From the NCBI RefSeq assembly GCF_018732085.1, contig NZ_CP076103.1:1302001-1366000 (forward strand): a stretch of 64,000 nucleotides of DNA, given 5' to 3'. The notes below the pieces were generated by a model. It worked only from the letters and a program-made list of their open reading frames with translations, did not search any database and had not been told where the DNA came from. This DNA comes from Lysobacter capsici. GTDB lineage: Bacteria > Pseudomonadota > Gammaproteobacteria > Xanthomonadales > Xanthomonadaceae. Made by a program: the position numbers and the translations under genes. This document shows, piece after piece, positions 1-8,932 of the stretch. Within the stretch, counting starts at the first letter, position 1. Each line of letters opens with the position of its first letter.

Positions 1-462
1 CGGCATCCGAGCGTGCGTTACCTGTTCGGGCCGGTGTCGATCAGCGCCGCGCTGCCGCCGGACGCGCGCGAGCAGATCGTGGCCTATTACGCGCGCTACT
101 ACGGCCAGCTGGAATCCGAAGCGTTCTCCAAGCAGCCGTTCGTGTATCGCCAGGCGCCGCCGCAGTTCGACGAACTCGATGCCGCCACTGCCTTCCGCGT
201 GCTCAAGAACAACCTCGACGCGCTCGGCACCAGCGTGCCGATGCTCTACAAGCAGTACACCGACCTGTGCGAACCCGGCGGCGCGCGCTTCCTCGCGTTC
301 GGCGTCGACCCGGCGTTCAGCGATTCGGTCGATGGCCTGATCGAAGTCGACCTGCAGCGCCTGCGCCCGAAGAAGCGCGAGCGCTACCTCGGCGCATCGC
401 CGTCGCGCGCCGAAGCGGGCGCGACGAGCCACGCGCAAGCGGACGCCGCCCCCGACACCTGA
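1..462 (+). CDS. GNAT-type acyltransferase (OlsB/hemolysin-like, COG3176), C-terminal part
   Basis: The frame is open from the first base of the window, so the gene is cut at its 5' end and the GTG at 13 is not a credible start. The visible part reads VRYLFGPVSISAALP, then the conserved block CEPGGARFLAFGVDP followed by FSDSVDGLIEVDL and RLRPKKRERYLG, which is the C-terminal signature of the COG3176 family (OlsB-like ornithine acyltransferases, often annotated hemolysin). Family members transfer an acyl chain from acyl-ACP to an amine in membrane lipid synthesis. The last 20 residues or so are a poorly conserved Ala-rich tail. A metallophosphoesterase gene follows 25 bases downstream on the same strand, so the two probably form one lipid-related transcription unit. 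The family call is good; the exact substrate is not visible. Confidence 0.7.
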   Translation, partial: RHPSVRYLFGPVSISAALPPDAREQIVAYYARYYGQLESEAFSKQPFVYRQAPPQFDELDAATAFRVLKNNLDALGTSVPMLYKQYTDLCEPGGARFLAFGVDPAFSDSVDGLIEVDLQRLRPKKRERYLGASPSRAEAGATSHAQADAAPDT

Positions 463-487
463 CCCCGTCGCCCAGCGAGAACGTGTC

Positions 488-1318
488 ATGAGCCCAGCAT
501 CGATCACGCCCTTGCCGATACGCCGCCGCGCGGTATTCGTGTCCGATGTGCATCTGGGGGCCAAGCACTGCCATGCGGCGGAACTGGCCGATTTCCTGGG
601 CCATCTGCGCTGTGATCGCTTGTACCTGGTCGGCGACATCGTCGACCTGTGGTGGATGTCGCAGCGGCGCGCGAGCTGGGGCGCGGCGCAGTACCGGGTG
701 GTCGAGGCGCTGCACGCGCTGGCCCGCGCCGGTACCGAGTTGATCTACGTGCCCGGCAATCACGATCGTTCGGTACGCCGCTTCTGCGGTCTGGCGCTGC
801 CACGCATGCAGGTGCGCCGGCGCGCGATCCACCTGACCGCCGACGGCCGCCGCTTGTTGGTCACCCACGGCGACGACTACGACACGGTGACCCAGTTCGG
901 CGGCATGCAGGAGAAATTCGGCGACTGGCTGTACGAACGCATCCTCACCGGCAACCAGCTCACCAACCGGGTGCGGCGCCGCTTCGGCCTGCGCTACTGG
1001 TCGCTGGCGGATTTCCTCAAGCGCCGCAGCGGCGCGGCCGAGCGCTACATCTCGCGTTTCGTCCAGGCCGGCTTGAACGACGCGCGCCAGCGCGGGCTGG
1101 ACGGCATCGTCTGCGGCCATATCCACCGCGCGGCCTTGTTCGAACGCGACGGCTGCATCTATGCCAACGACGGCGACTGGGTGGAAAGCCTGACCGCGCT
1201 GGCTGAAGATCCCGACGGCACGCTGCGGCTGCTGGCGCATACCGGCGAGACCTTGGCCGTGTTGCCGGCGCGCGCGCCTCGGTTGGCGGCGCAGGAAGCG
1301 TTGCCGCACGCGGCTTGA
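488..1318 (+). CDS. UDP-2,3-diacylglucosamine diphosphatase-family metallophosphoesterase (LpxH-like)
   Basis: 276 residues with the calcineurin-like phosphoesterase motifs in order: FVSDVHLGAKH near residue 17, LVGDIVDLWW near 45, YVPGNHDRS near 85, VTHGDDYD near 121, and CGHIHRA near 207. The GDIVDLWW form and the length match the COG2908 (LpxH-like) group rather than general nucleases. LpxH itself removes UMP from UDP-diacylglucosamine in lipid A synthesis, but this longer subgroup is often found beside an OlsB-like acyltransferase, as here, and its substrate is not settled. The start at 488 lies 25 bases after the preceding stop with only a weak AGCGAGA-type ribosome site. I cannot say whether this is the cell's essential LpxH or a paralogue. 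Confidence 0.75.
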   Translation: MSPASITPLPIRRRAVFVSDVHLGAKHCHAAELADFLGHLRCDRLYLVGDIVDLWWMSQRRASWGAAQYRVVEALHALARAGTELIYVPGNHDRSVRRFCGLALPRMQVRRRAIHLTADGRRLLVTHGDDYDTVTQFGGMQEKFGDWLYERILTGNQLTNRVRRRFGLRYWSLADFLKRRSGAAERYISRFVQAGLNDARQRGLDGIVCGHIHRAALFERDGCIYANDGDWVESLTALAEDPDGTLRLLAHTGETLAVLPARAPRLAAQEALPHAA

Positions 1319-1337
1319 TACGGGGCGGGCGGCCCTC

Positions 1338-1490
1338 ATCCGCCCTGTCGGGCACCTTCTCCCGCAAGCGGGAGAAGGCAGCGGCGATGCCTCTCGCACC
1401 TTCTCGGCCTTCTCCGCCTTACCCAAGCACGGAACACCACGGCTTCTGGCTCCCTCTCCCGCTTGCGGGAGAGGGCTGGGGTGAGGGCCG
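1338..1490. repeat. Pair of REP-like palindromes, CTCTCCCGC/GCGGGAGAG type
   Basis: Two strong hairpins. The first has arms CCTTCTCCCGC (1355-1365) and GCGGGAGAAGG (1368-1378); the second has arms CCCTCTCCCGC (1452-1462) and GCGGGAGAGGG (1465-1475). Each arm pairs perfectly across 11 bases with a two-base loop, and flanking CCTCATCC and GGTGAGGG words recur with the copies at 11.2 kb. This is a dispersed intergenic repeat between converging genes and may also act as a transcript end. Confidence 0.8.
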
Positions 1491-1507
1491 CCGCGCGTTC
1501 GCCGCGA

Positions 1508-2209
1508 TCACCCTTCAGCAATCGCCCGTCGCAACGCCGCCTTCGCCAACAACCGCGTCGAATCCAACGTAGGCAACGCCGAATTCTCATCGCCGATGAT
1601 CAGCGGAATCTCGGTACACCCCAGCACCACCGCATCGCAGCCGCGCGCCTTGAGCCCTTCGATGACCTGCTGGAAATACGCCACCGTCGACGGCTTGAAC
1701 ACCCCGTACACCAGCTCGTCCATGATCAGCCGGCCGATCGCCGCGCGCTGCTGCGCGTCGGGCCGCACGAACTCCAGCCCCAGCGCGCCGAGCTTGTCGG
1801 GATAGACCTCGCTCTCGACCAGCCACTGCGTGCCGGTCAGGCCGATCCGGCGGAAGCCGCGTTCGACCGCGCTGCGCGCGACCACGTCGGCGATGTGCAG
1901 CCACGGCAGCGGCGAGCGCGGCAGCACGTAGTCCATCGCCTGATGGATGGTGTTGTCGGGACAGATCAGGAACTGCGCGCCGGCGCTGGCGAGCTTGTGC
2001 GCCGAAGACAGCATCAACTCGCCGACACCGTCGATATCGCCGCGATCCAGGCAGGCCACATAGTCGGCCAGCGAATGGGTATGCAGCGCGATCTGCGGAT
2101 GCGCATGCGGGCCGAGCAGGGCCGCGCCTTCGCTGCAGATCGTCCGATAGCACAGCGCGGCGCCTTCGGCCGAACAGGCGACGATGCCGATGGACGCTGG
2201 TTTGGGCAT
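1508..2209 (-). CDS. Aspartate/glutamate racemase family protein
   Basis: 233 residues starting MPKPASIGIVACSAEG. The ATG at 2209 is chosen because CAGGAG stands just upstream of it; a longer frame reaches into repeat sequence and lacks such a site. Two cysteines expected of cofactor-independent racemases are present: Cys83 in FLICPDNTIHQ and Cys198 in VVLGCTEIPLI. These normally act as the two acid/base residues that take a proton from one face of the amino acid and return it to the other. Length and the N-terminal IGI motif fit the YgeA/RacX aspartate racemase group, whose members may use other amino acids. The gene is transcribed alone, flanked by palindromic repeats on both sides. Confidence 0.85.
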   Translation of the reverse strand: MPKPASIGIVACSAEGAALCYRTICSEGAALLGPHAHPQIALHTHSLADYVACLDRGDIDGVGELMLSSAHKLASAGAQFLICPDNTIHQAMDYVLPRSPLPWLHIADVVARSAVERGFRRIGLTGTQWLVESEVYPDKLGALGLEFVRPDAQQRAAIGRLIMDELVYGVFKPSTVAYFQQVIEGLKARGCDAVVLGCTEIPLIIGDENSALPTLDSTRLLAKAALRRAIAEG

Positions 2210-2259
2210 GGGAACTCCTGAGCGGACGCAATGGACATCGCTATATTGCCGAAGCCGCT

Positions 2260-2344
2260 GTAGGAGCGGCGCAAGCCGCGACCGCGGCATCAGGCTTGCG
2301 TCGTTGGTGTGAGGTCGCGGTCGCGGCTCACGCCGCTCCTACAC
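2260..2344. repeat. Inverted pair of the TAGGAGCGGCGCAAGCCGCG repeat
   Basis: The word GTAGGAGCGGCGCAAGCCGC continues into GACCGCGG at 2260-2287. Its reverse complement, with small changes, lies at 2313-2344. The same element recurs alone or in pairs at 16.25, 17.63, 24.65-25.1 and 48.23 kb, always outside genes. The pair could fold into a long cruciform between the racemase and the hydrolase gene, and it overlaps the racemase upstream region. Confidence 0.85.
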
Positions 2345-2420
2345 GGAGCCCGCGCCAACAATCGCCGCGGGAAAACGAAAAACAAACGCCCGCCTTTTGC
2401 CGTATCGGTAGCATTCGCGG

Positions 2421-3512
2421 ATGGATTCACTGACCCAGATCGTGCTCGGCGCCGCACTGAGCGCCGCCATCGCCCCTGCCAAACACCGCCGCGCGGCCCT
2501 GCTTGCGGGCGCGGCGCTGGGCACCTTGCCCGACCTCGACGTGATCCCGGTCAACCTGTTCACCGACGATCCGGTCGCGCGCATGACCTGGCATCGCAGC
2601 CTGAGCCATTCGCTGCTGGTGCTGCCGTTCGTGGCCTGGGCGATCTGGGGCTGGTGCCGCGCGCGCGGCGGGCGCGTGGCCGAATCGCCGAAGCGTTGGT
2701 TCTGGGCGATGCAGGCCGCGCTGCTGACCCATCCGCTGCTCGACGCGTTCACCGTCTACGGCACCCAGTTGCTGTGGCCGCTGCCGATGAAGCCGATGAT
2801 GTGGTCGAGCGTGTTCATCATCGATCCGCTGTACACGATCTGGCTGCTGATCGCCTGCGTGATCGCCTGGTTCTGGCACGAACGCCGCCTGGCGCAGCCG
2901 GCCTTGCTGGTCGGGCTGGGCCTGAGTTCGCTGTACCTGGGCGGTTCGCTGTGGGCCAAGCATCGGGTCGAACGCGATGCCGCGCCGGCACTGGCCAAGC
3001 TCGGCCTGGAAAACGCGCCGCGTTTCTCGGTGCCCACGCCGTTCAACACCCTGCTGTGGCGCGTGGTGGCGATGACGCCGGACGGTTTCGTCGAAGGCGA
3101 ACGCTCGCTGGCCGCCGATCGCGGGCCGATGCAGTTTCGTCACTACCGTTCCGACATTCCCGCCTTCACCCAGGTCAACGGCTACCCGGCGGTGCATCGC
3201 CTGCAATGGTTCAACCACGGCTTCATGAAGGCCGAACAGCAAGACGGGCGACTGCTGCTGAGCGACCTGCGCATGGGCGCCGAACCCGATTACACCTTCC
3301 GCTTCGCCGTGGCCGAACGCGACGGCGAGAACTGGCGCGAGATCGAACCCGAACAACTGCAGTGGTCGGCGGACGTGAAGCAGGCGCTGCCGGCGATGTG
3401 GGCGCGGATCTGGAACGAGCCGGCGATCCTTGCCGATGCCGATGCGGACGTGCATTCGCTGCAGCGGGCGACGGCGATGCGCGCGCAGGTACACAGCGAT
3501 ACGCTGAAATAG
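2421..3512 (+). CDS. YdjM-like membrane-bound metal-dependent hydrolase
   Basis: 363 residues starting MDSLTQIVLGAALSAA, the classic opening of the YdjM/DUF457 inner-membrane hydrolase family. The conserved acidic and histidine positions seen are LPDLDVIP (about 36-43), WHRSLSHSLL (about 57-66) and THPLLDAFTVYG (about 101-112), which would bind metal. Several hydrophobic helices follow in the first 190 residues, including one at IWLLIACVIAWFW. The last 150 residues form a soluble region with periodic Trp and Glu residues and no motif I recognise. Family members are annotated as putative metal-dependent hydrolases; in E. coli ydjM is an SOS gene. No LexA box was seen here. The reaction is unknown. 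Confidence 0.8.
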   Translation: MDSLTQIVLGAALSAAIAPAKHRRAALLAGAALGTLPDLDVIPVNLFTDDPVARMTWHRSLSHSLLVLPFVAWAIWGWCRARGGRVAESPKRWFWAMQAALLTHPLLDAFTVYGTQLLWPLPMKPMMWSSVFIIDPLYTIWLLIACVIAWFWHERRLAQPALLVGLGLSSLYLGGSLWAKHRVERDAAPALAKLGLENAPRFSVPTPFNTLLWRVVAMTPDGFVEGERSLAADRGPMQFRHYRSDIPAFTQVNGYPAVHRLQWFNHGFMKAEQQDGRLLLSDLRMGAEPDYTFRFAVAERDGENWREIEPEQLQWSADVKQALPAMWARIWNEPAILADADADVHSLQRATAMRAQVHSDTLK

Positions 3513-3692
3513 GCGTTCGGACGCGACCGATCCGCGCTGCGGTGCAGTGGGTGCGTCGCGGTACCAAGCCGTGAACGCGTCATCGGCGGATCGGACGTTG
3601 CATAATTCTCGGCGGCGTCGCCCGCCACCACGCCCTGCCTGCGCGGCGACGAACCGCCGCGGCGCGGCCTGTCAGATCATCCGAGGTACACC

Positions 3693-4182
3693 ATGCATCA
3701 CCTTCCGCAGCGGCTCGGCCTGGCCATGTGCGTGCTGCTCGCGCTCGCCGTCACCGGCTGCGCCACCTTCGCCCGCGGCTCCACCCAGTCGCTGACCATC
3801 GACAGCCTGCCCGGCGGCGCGACCGTGTCGCTGTCCAACGGCGAACGCTGCTCGACCGCCCTGCACGCTCAAGCTCAAGCGCAAGTACCCGGTCGCGGTC
3901 GAATTGTGCAAACCCGGTTACCGCCAGGCCCTGGCCCAGGTGCGCAGCCAGGTGGGCGGCGCGGGCGCGGCCGGCCTGGCCGGCAACATGCTGATCGGCG
4001 GGCTGATCGGGGCGGGCGTGGACGCGGCCAGCGGCGCGGCCAAGGACCTGAATCCCAACGTGGTCGCCGTGTTGCTGCTCGAAGAAGCGCCCGGCTGCAC
4101 CGTGCCGAAATTTCCGCTGGTGCCCGAGCACGGGCAGACGCCGGAAGATTACGCGCAGCAAAAGAGCAAGCGTAAGAAATAG
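3693..4182 (+). pseudogene. PEGA-like lipoprotein gene broken by one extra base
   Basis: The start reads MHHLPQRLGLAMCVLLALAV and then TGCATFARGSTQS, a lipoprotein signal with Cys at the lipobox, followed by SLTIDSLPGGATVSLSNGERCST, a PEGA-like fold. At 3858 one extra G in ACCGCCC shifts the frame. Removing it gives STPCTLKLKRKYPVAVELCK, which joins smoothly to the downstream frame (CKPGYRQALAQVRSQ, a glycine-zipper stretch, and the end PEDYAQQKSKRKK). The TPCTLKLKRK join is exactly what this lipoprotein group shows, so the frameshift is clear. As written, the first frame runs on to 4175 as unrelated Arg/Gly-rich sequence. It may be a true pseudogene or a sequencing error. The intact product would be an outer-membrane lipoprotein of unknown role. 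Confidence 0.75.
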
Positions 4183-4258
4183 CGCGCGGCGTTATTGCGG
4201 CGCGAGACCGATCGGGCGACCGCCGCAAGCTCGCAGGCGTCCGCCGGCCCGGCGCTCC

Positions 4259-4671
4259 TCAGCCCGCATCGTCCTTCGGCTGAGCGCGATACCGCCGTTC
4301 GATCCGCTCCAGATTGCGATACACGCGTTCGCTATCGTCGGGGAAATGCCCGCAGTACGCCGCTCCCGCCAGCTTGAACAGCTCGATGGCATCGTCCATG
4401 GGCACGACGGATTCGATATTGCTGAAAAACAAGGTGACGCCCTGGAACTGCGAGGGATCGTCGAAGTCGTTTCCATCGCCAGATGCAGATACTCGTGGAC
4501 ACCGCATCCGTAACCGGTGGACAGCTCATACAGCAAGGCCGGGAAACCGATGATCTTGTTGCGCTCGAATTCGCCGAGAATGTAGAACAGATAGTCGCCG
4601 CCGTCGCCTTTGGCGAGGAATCGCGGTTCCAGGCCGTCCAGCCATGATGGCGGTTGTGTCCGAGTGTCCAT
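4259..4671 (-). pseudogene. Hypothetical protein gene with a one-base frameshift
   Basis: The N-terminal part from the ATG at 4671 reads MDTRTQPPSWLDGLEPRFLA and continues to CGVHEYLHLAM. The frame then fails near 4472. The next frame continues with protein-like sequence NDFDDPSQFQGVTLFFSN, ESVVPMDDAIELFKLAGAAY, and ends RYRAQPKDDAG at 4259. Adding one base near 4472 joins them into a protein of about 137 residues. I do not recognise the family; the acidic, soluble character and size resemble small immunity or SMI1-type proteins, but this is only an impression. It lies directly downstream of dusB on the same strand, 57 bases away, and just after the frameshifted lipoprotein gene. Confidence 0.55.
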
Positions 4672-4728
4672 GGCATCGTTTCTCGATAGTTCCTGCCTTG
4701 CGGGCAGCGTCCGGCCATGCGCGGGGGA

Positions 4729-5727
<999 letters not shown>

Positions 5728-5886
5728 GGCGCTAGTGTAAGCCACGCGACGCCGGGCGCCCGGAGCGGGGCGCGGGCCGGATCGGCGACCGGGTCCGCGG
5801 GTGCGGGTTCGAGGCGGTGAGTTCGAGACAGCGCCATCAGATCGGCTGACAGCCGTCCGGCACGGCTTGGACCCATGCAAACGATC

Positions 5887-5912
5887 GTGGCCGCGCGATT
5901 CCGCGCGGCCAC
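5887..5912. other. Strong GC hairpin downstream of the yegP-like gene
   Basis: Arms GTGGCCGCGCG (5887-5897) and CGCGCGGCCAC (5902-5912) pair perfectly over 11 bases around an ATTC loop. It lies about 40 bases past the stop of the yegP-like gene and about 160 bases before the dusB start. There is no T run on either side, so it is not a classic intrinsic terminator, though it may protect the transcript end. Confidence 0.55.
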
Positions 5913-5952
5913 GGCCCAGGCCGGCCCCTGCGGGCCGACTTTGGGTGATCGC

Positions 5953-6291
5953 TCAGCCGCCGCTGTTGTCTTCGATGGTCGTGGTGGGGCCGTTCTGCTT
6001 GACCGAGGTGATCCCGTTCTCGCGCGCCGCGTCGCTGTTGTACAGCTCGCTGGTGCCGATGACCTGGTGGTTGGCGGCTTTCAGCACGAAATACGGCTTG
6101 TTGTTGGACGCCAGCTTGCGCTCGTAGCGCGCATCGATCGGGCTGTTGGTCTGCACCGAGTGGATGCCGTTCAAGGCCGAGGCGTGAGTGGTGTAGCTCT
6201 CGCTGCTCAGAATGGTTTCGCCGTTGCCGGCCTTGAGCACGAAGTGGTACTGACCGTTGCTCTGCTTGCTGATGACGTACTTGCCTGACAT
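5953..6291 (-). CDS. YegP family protein with two DUF1508 repeats
   Basis: 112 residues built from two copies of one motif. The first copy is GKYVISKQSNGQYHFVLKAG then NGETILSSESYTTHASALNG; the second is RYERKLASNNKPYFVLKAAN then HQVIGTSELYNSDAARENGI. The FxLKAxNxxxIxxSExY pattern is diagnostic for DUF1508, and the two-repeat length of about 110 residues matches E. coli YegP. The fold is a small beta-rich cytoplasmic protein often induced by stress; no biochemical role is established. The gene is monocistronic, with a strong hairpin after its stop. Two Asn/Thr-rich linkers make its composition slightly less GC-rich than its neighbours. Confidence 0.9.
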   Translation of the reverse strand: MSGKYVISKQSNGQYHFVLKAGNGETILSSESYTTHASALNGIHSVQTNSPIDARYERKLASNNKPYFVLKAANHQVIGTSELYNSDAARENGITSVKQNGPTTTIEDNSGG

Positions 6292-6416
6292 GTTCGTTCC
6301 CTCGTTGAGCCGCCCGTGGCGGACGTGTGACTTCCGGTTACACGTCCATAGAACGTGCTTGTGAAGCCGGACCGGTCGGACGGGGATGTTTCAGGAATGA
6401 ACGGTTTGCGTATCGT

Positions 6417-7499
6417 TCAATGGCCTTTGGGCCGCAGAACCCCGATTTCGCCGAGCCAGTTCTCGACCAGCGAAGGCCACGCCGCGACGACCGGGTGTTC
6501 CATGCGCCTCAAGCCGAAGGCATGGCCGCCCTTGGCGAACAGATGGACTTCCGCCTGGACGCCGGCCGCATCGAGCGCGCGCGCATACACCGTGCTGTTG
6601 CAGATTTCGTCGACCGGGTCATCCCATGCCTGCAGCAGGAACGTGGGCGGTGTTCGCCGGCTGACGCGTATGCCGGGGTCCAGGCTCGCGCCGGAGCGAC
6701 ACAGGTGGCCGGGATAGAACGCAATGGCGAAGTCCGGGCGGCTGCTGATCGTGTCGATCGCATCCACCGGCGTGTAGGCCGGTTCGAAAATATTGCTCGT
6801 CTGCACGACCAGATAGCCGCCCGCCGAGAAACCCATGGCGCCGATCTTGTTCGGATCGACGCCCAGTTCGCCCGCCCTGGCGCGAACCAGCCTGATGGTC
6901 CTTTGCGCGTCCTGAAGCGCGCGGGGGATCTTGGGCGTGACAGCGCATTGGCACTCGCTGTCCCAATGATGGTTGCTTTTGGGAACGCGGTACTTCGACA
7001 AGATGCAGGTGATTCCTTTCGAGGCGATCCATCCGCAGATCTCGGTGCCTTGCTTGGTGACCACGACCGCTTTGAACCCGCCGCCGGGAAATACAACGAT
7101 CGCCACGCCGGTGTTCTCGCCTTGCGGTGGGAACACGGTCATCGTCGGAGCGGCGACGTCCCAGGCCGCCTCGGACGTGCGTCCTTCCAGCGCGTCGGGT
7201 GTTTGCGCGATTTCAATTCGTTCCGGGCCTTGAACGACGCCCTGCATGTCCGGCGCACCGTCAGGCCAGATCGCGGTTTGCTTCAAGCCGCGCGGCGGCT
7301 GCCAGATGCCCTTGACCCAGGTGTTGGGTGTCTGCGCGGGTTTCGCCGATGGTGGTGCCGGGATGGGTTCGGCCTCGGGCGCTCGCGCCACGGCGATTGC
7401 GGCAATTGCGTTCGACCACCCCAGGATGCACGCGAGCAGCAGGCAGGTTCGGCCCAGTGACGATGGTGCGCGTCGGACTTGCGGTGCGATAGAGTCCAT
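6417..7499 (-). CDS. Secreted alpha/beta-hydrolase (acetyl xylan esterase-like)
   Basis: 360 residues. An N-terminal hydrophobic segment (about 18-38, CLLLACILGWSNAIAAIAVA) is a signal peptide or anchor, followed by a Pro-rich linker. The hydrolase domain has the oxyanion motif VVFPGGGF (136-142), the nucleophile elbow GAMGFSAGG with Ser225, an acidic residue in AWDDPVD (about 293-297) and His326 in KGGHAFGL, giving a complete catalytic triad. These features match the BD-FAE/pectin acetyl esterase type of secreted esterases that act on plant or microbial polysaccharide esters. Three or four Cys in the middle (CGWI, CILS, CQCAV) could form disulfides, consistent with export. It stands alone between yegP and a repeat-bearing gap. 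The substrate is not predictable. Confidence 0.8.
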   Translation of the reverse strand: MDSIAPQVRRAPSSLGRTCLLLACILGWSNAIAAIAVARAPEAEPIPAPPSAKPAQTPNTWVKGIWQPPRGLKQTAIWPDGAPDMQGVVQGPERIEIAQTPDALEGRTSEAAWDVAAPTMTVFPPQGENTGVAIVVFPGGGFKAVVVTKQGTEICGWIASKGITCILSKYRVPKSNHHWDSECQCAVTPKIPRALQDAQRTIRLVRARAGELGVDPNKIGAMGFSAGGYLVVQTSNIFEPAYTPVDAIDTISSRPDFAIAFYPGHLCRSGASLDPGIRVSRRTPPTFLLQAWDDPVDEICNSTVYARALDAAGVQAEVHLFAKGGHAFGLRRMEHPVVAAWPSLVENWLGEIGVLRPKGH

Positions 7500-7694
7500 G
7501 CTGGAAAGCCCCGTTTGGCGGAGATTTCGATTCTGGTGTCCGCGCCGAAGCGCGAGTAGCGACGATTTCTTTTGCTTGCCTCAATCAAATCTTGCAGCGG
7601 CTGCTGGTGTTGCGTAGGAAGAGCGCTGGCGGCTCGGTCCCTGTGCCTTCGGTTCGGATGGCGGCATTGTCCGTGGCGCTTTTCTCATCTGAGA

Positions 7695-7735
7695 GGAAAG
7701 CATCGGGGCTGAAGCCCCTCCCACAAAAGACTTCG
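7695..7735. repeat. Single copy of the GGGGCTGAAGCCCCTCCCAC repeat
   Basis: GGAAAGCATC is followed by GGGGCTGAAGCCCCTCCCAC and AAAAGACTTCG. GGGGCT/AGCCCC forms a short hairpin. The same element, in both orientations, makes up the triple array at 30.3-30.9 kb. It lies in a 275-base gap that otherwise shows nothing. Confidence 0.75.
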
Positions 7736-7774
7736 CGGCATCGGTATTGGGATCGACGCAGACGGTGGCGTCGA

Positions 7775-8893
7775 TCAACGTCCGCGTCGTCGCCGCCAGA
7801 ACAGGAAGCCGGTGATCAGCAGGAACGCCGGCACCAGGCCGGTCAACGCGATCGCGATCTGCCACGCGCGTCCGCCGACGAAGCCGCCGTGCAGCGGATA
7901 GATCGCATCGAAGCTGCGCGAGCCGCGGCCTTGCGCGGTCGCGTCCTGGGCGCCGATCGCCACGCCGCGGTACGGATCGATCCAGACCTGGCTGCGCCCG
8001 ACCGGATGCCATTCGGCCGGCATGCGCGCGCGGATCGAGACCAGGCCGCTGCCGGACTTGGGCAGGCCGATGCGGCGCAGCTGCGCGCCGGCCAAGGCGC
8101 CGCCCGGCGCGACCGCGCTGTCGGCCGCGCGCAGCACCGCGTCCCAGTCGGTCGGCTGATCGCTGGCGGCGAGTTTCGGCGGCTTGGCCGGCTTGCCGTC
8201 GCCGAAGCTCGCGCGCAGTGCGTTGCGCGCGACCTCGTCGTAGACCATCGAGGTGCCGGTCAACGCCGCGAGCAAGGTCAGCGGCAGCAGCCACAGGCCC
8301 AGGCCGCGATGCCTGCTGAGCCAGCGTCGCGTCGGCGGCCCGCGGTACCACTTCAGGCTCGCCGCCAGCGCCGACCAGCGCGGCCACCACAGGTACAAAC
8401 CGCTGAGCAGCATGAACACCGCGACGAGGCCGACCACGCCGAGCACCTGTTCGCCGGTCTTGCCCGACAACAGGTGGGTGTGCAGATCGCGCAGCCACAA
8501 CACCGCGTCGTTGCCGGTGTTGCGGGTCAGCAGCAGTTCGCCGCTGGCCGGGTCGAAGTAACGCCGCTCGTTGTCGGGAAAATAGCCCTGCCACACCGGC
8601 AGCTGCGGCGTTGGCAGGTCCAGCGAACTCATGCCCTGCGTCTGCCACTGTCCGACGATGCGTTGCAGCGCCTGGCTGCGTTGCTGCGGAGTGATCGCGG
8701 CGTCGCGTTGCAGTTGCGGATACGCCCACAGCGCGAGTTCGCGCTGGAACGCGAGCACCGTGCCCGACAAGGCCACCAGCGCGAACGCGGTGCCTAGGCT
8801 CAGGCCCAGCCACAGGTGCAGCCACTGCAGGACCGCACGCGATCGTGATCGCGTGCGGGGCGGTGAATTCGCGGGGGCCTGGCGGTTGCTCAT
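7775..8893 (-). CDS. PepSY-associated transmembrane protein (iron-uptake reductase type)
   Basis: 372 residues. The N-terminus SRAVLQWLHLWLGLSLGTAF is the typical first helix of the PepSY_TM (PiuB) family, with the paired-His LHLWLG motif. Further membrane helices lie near residues 140-165 (VLGVVGLVAVFMLLSGLYLW), 195-215 (LWLLPLTLLAALTGTS), and at the end (IAIALTGLVPAFLLITGFLF), followed by a basic WRRRRGR tail. PepSY domains lie between the helices. Members sit in the inner membrane and are thought to reduce or release iron from imported siderophores or hemes. The stop is 39 bases past the stop-proximal side of the upstream TonB receptor gene on the same strand, so the pair is one iron-regulated operon behind the Fur box at 11.1 kb. 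Confidence 0.85.
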   Translation of the reverse strand: MSNRQAPANSPPRTRSRSRAVLQWLHLWLGLSLGTAFALVALSGTVLAFQRELALWAYPQLQRDAAITPQQRSQALQRIVGQWQTQGMSSLDLPTPQLPVWQGYFPDNERRYFDPASGELLLTRNTGNDAVLWLRDLHTHLLSGKTGEQVLGVVGLVAVFMLLSGLYLWWPRWSALAASLKWYRGPPTRRWLSRHRGLGLWLLPLTLLAALTGTSMVYDEVARNALRASFGDGKPAKPPKLAASDQPTDWDAVLRAADSAVAPGGALAGAQLRRIGLPKSGSGLVSIRARMPAEWHPVGRSQVWIDPYRGVAIGAQDATAQGRGSRSFDAIYPLHGGFVGGRAWQIAIALTGLVPAFLLITGFLFWRRRRGR

Positions 8894-8932
8894 GGCTGGG
8901 CGTGGGCGGCGGTTGGTTTGGATGCGGTCGGG

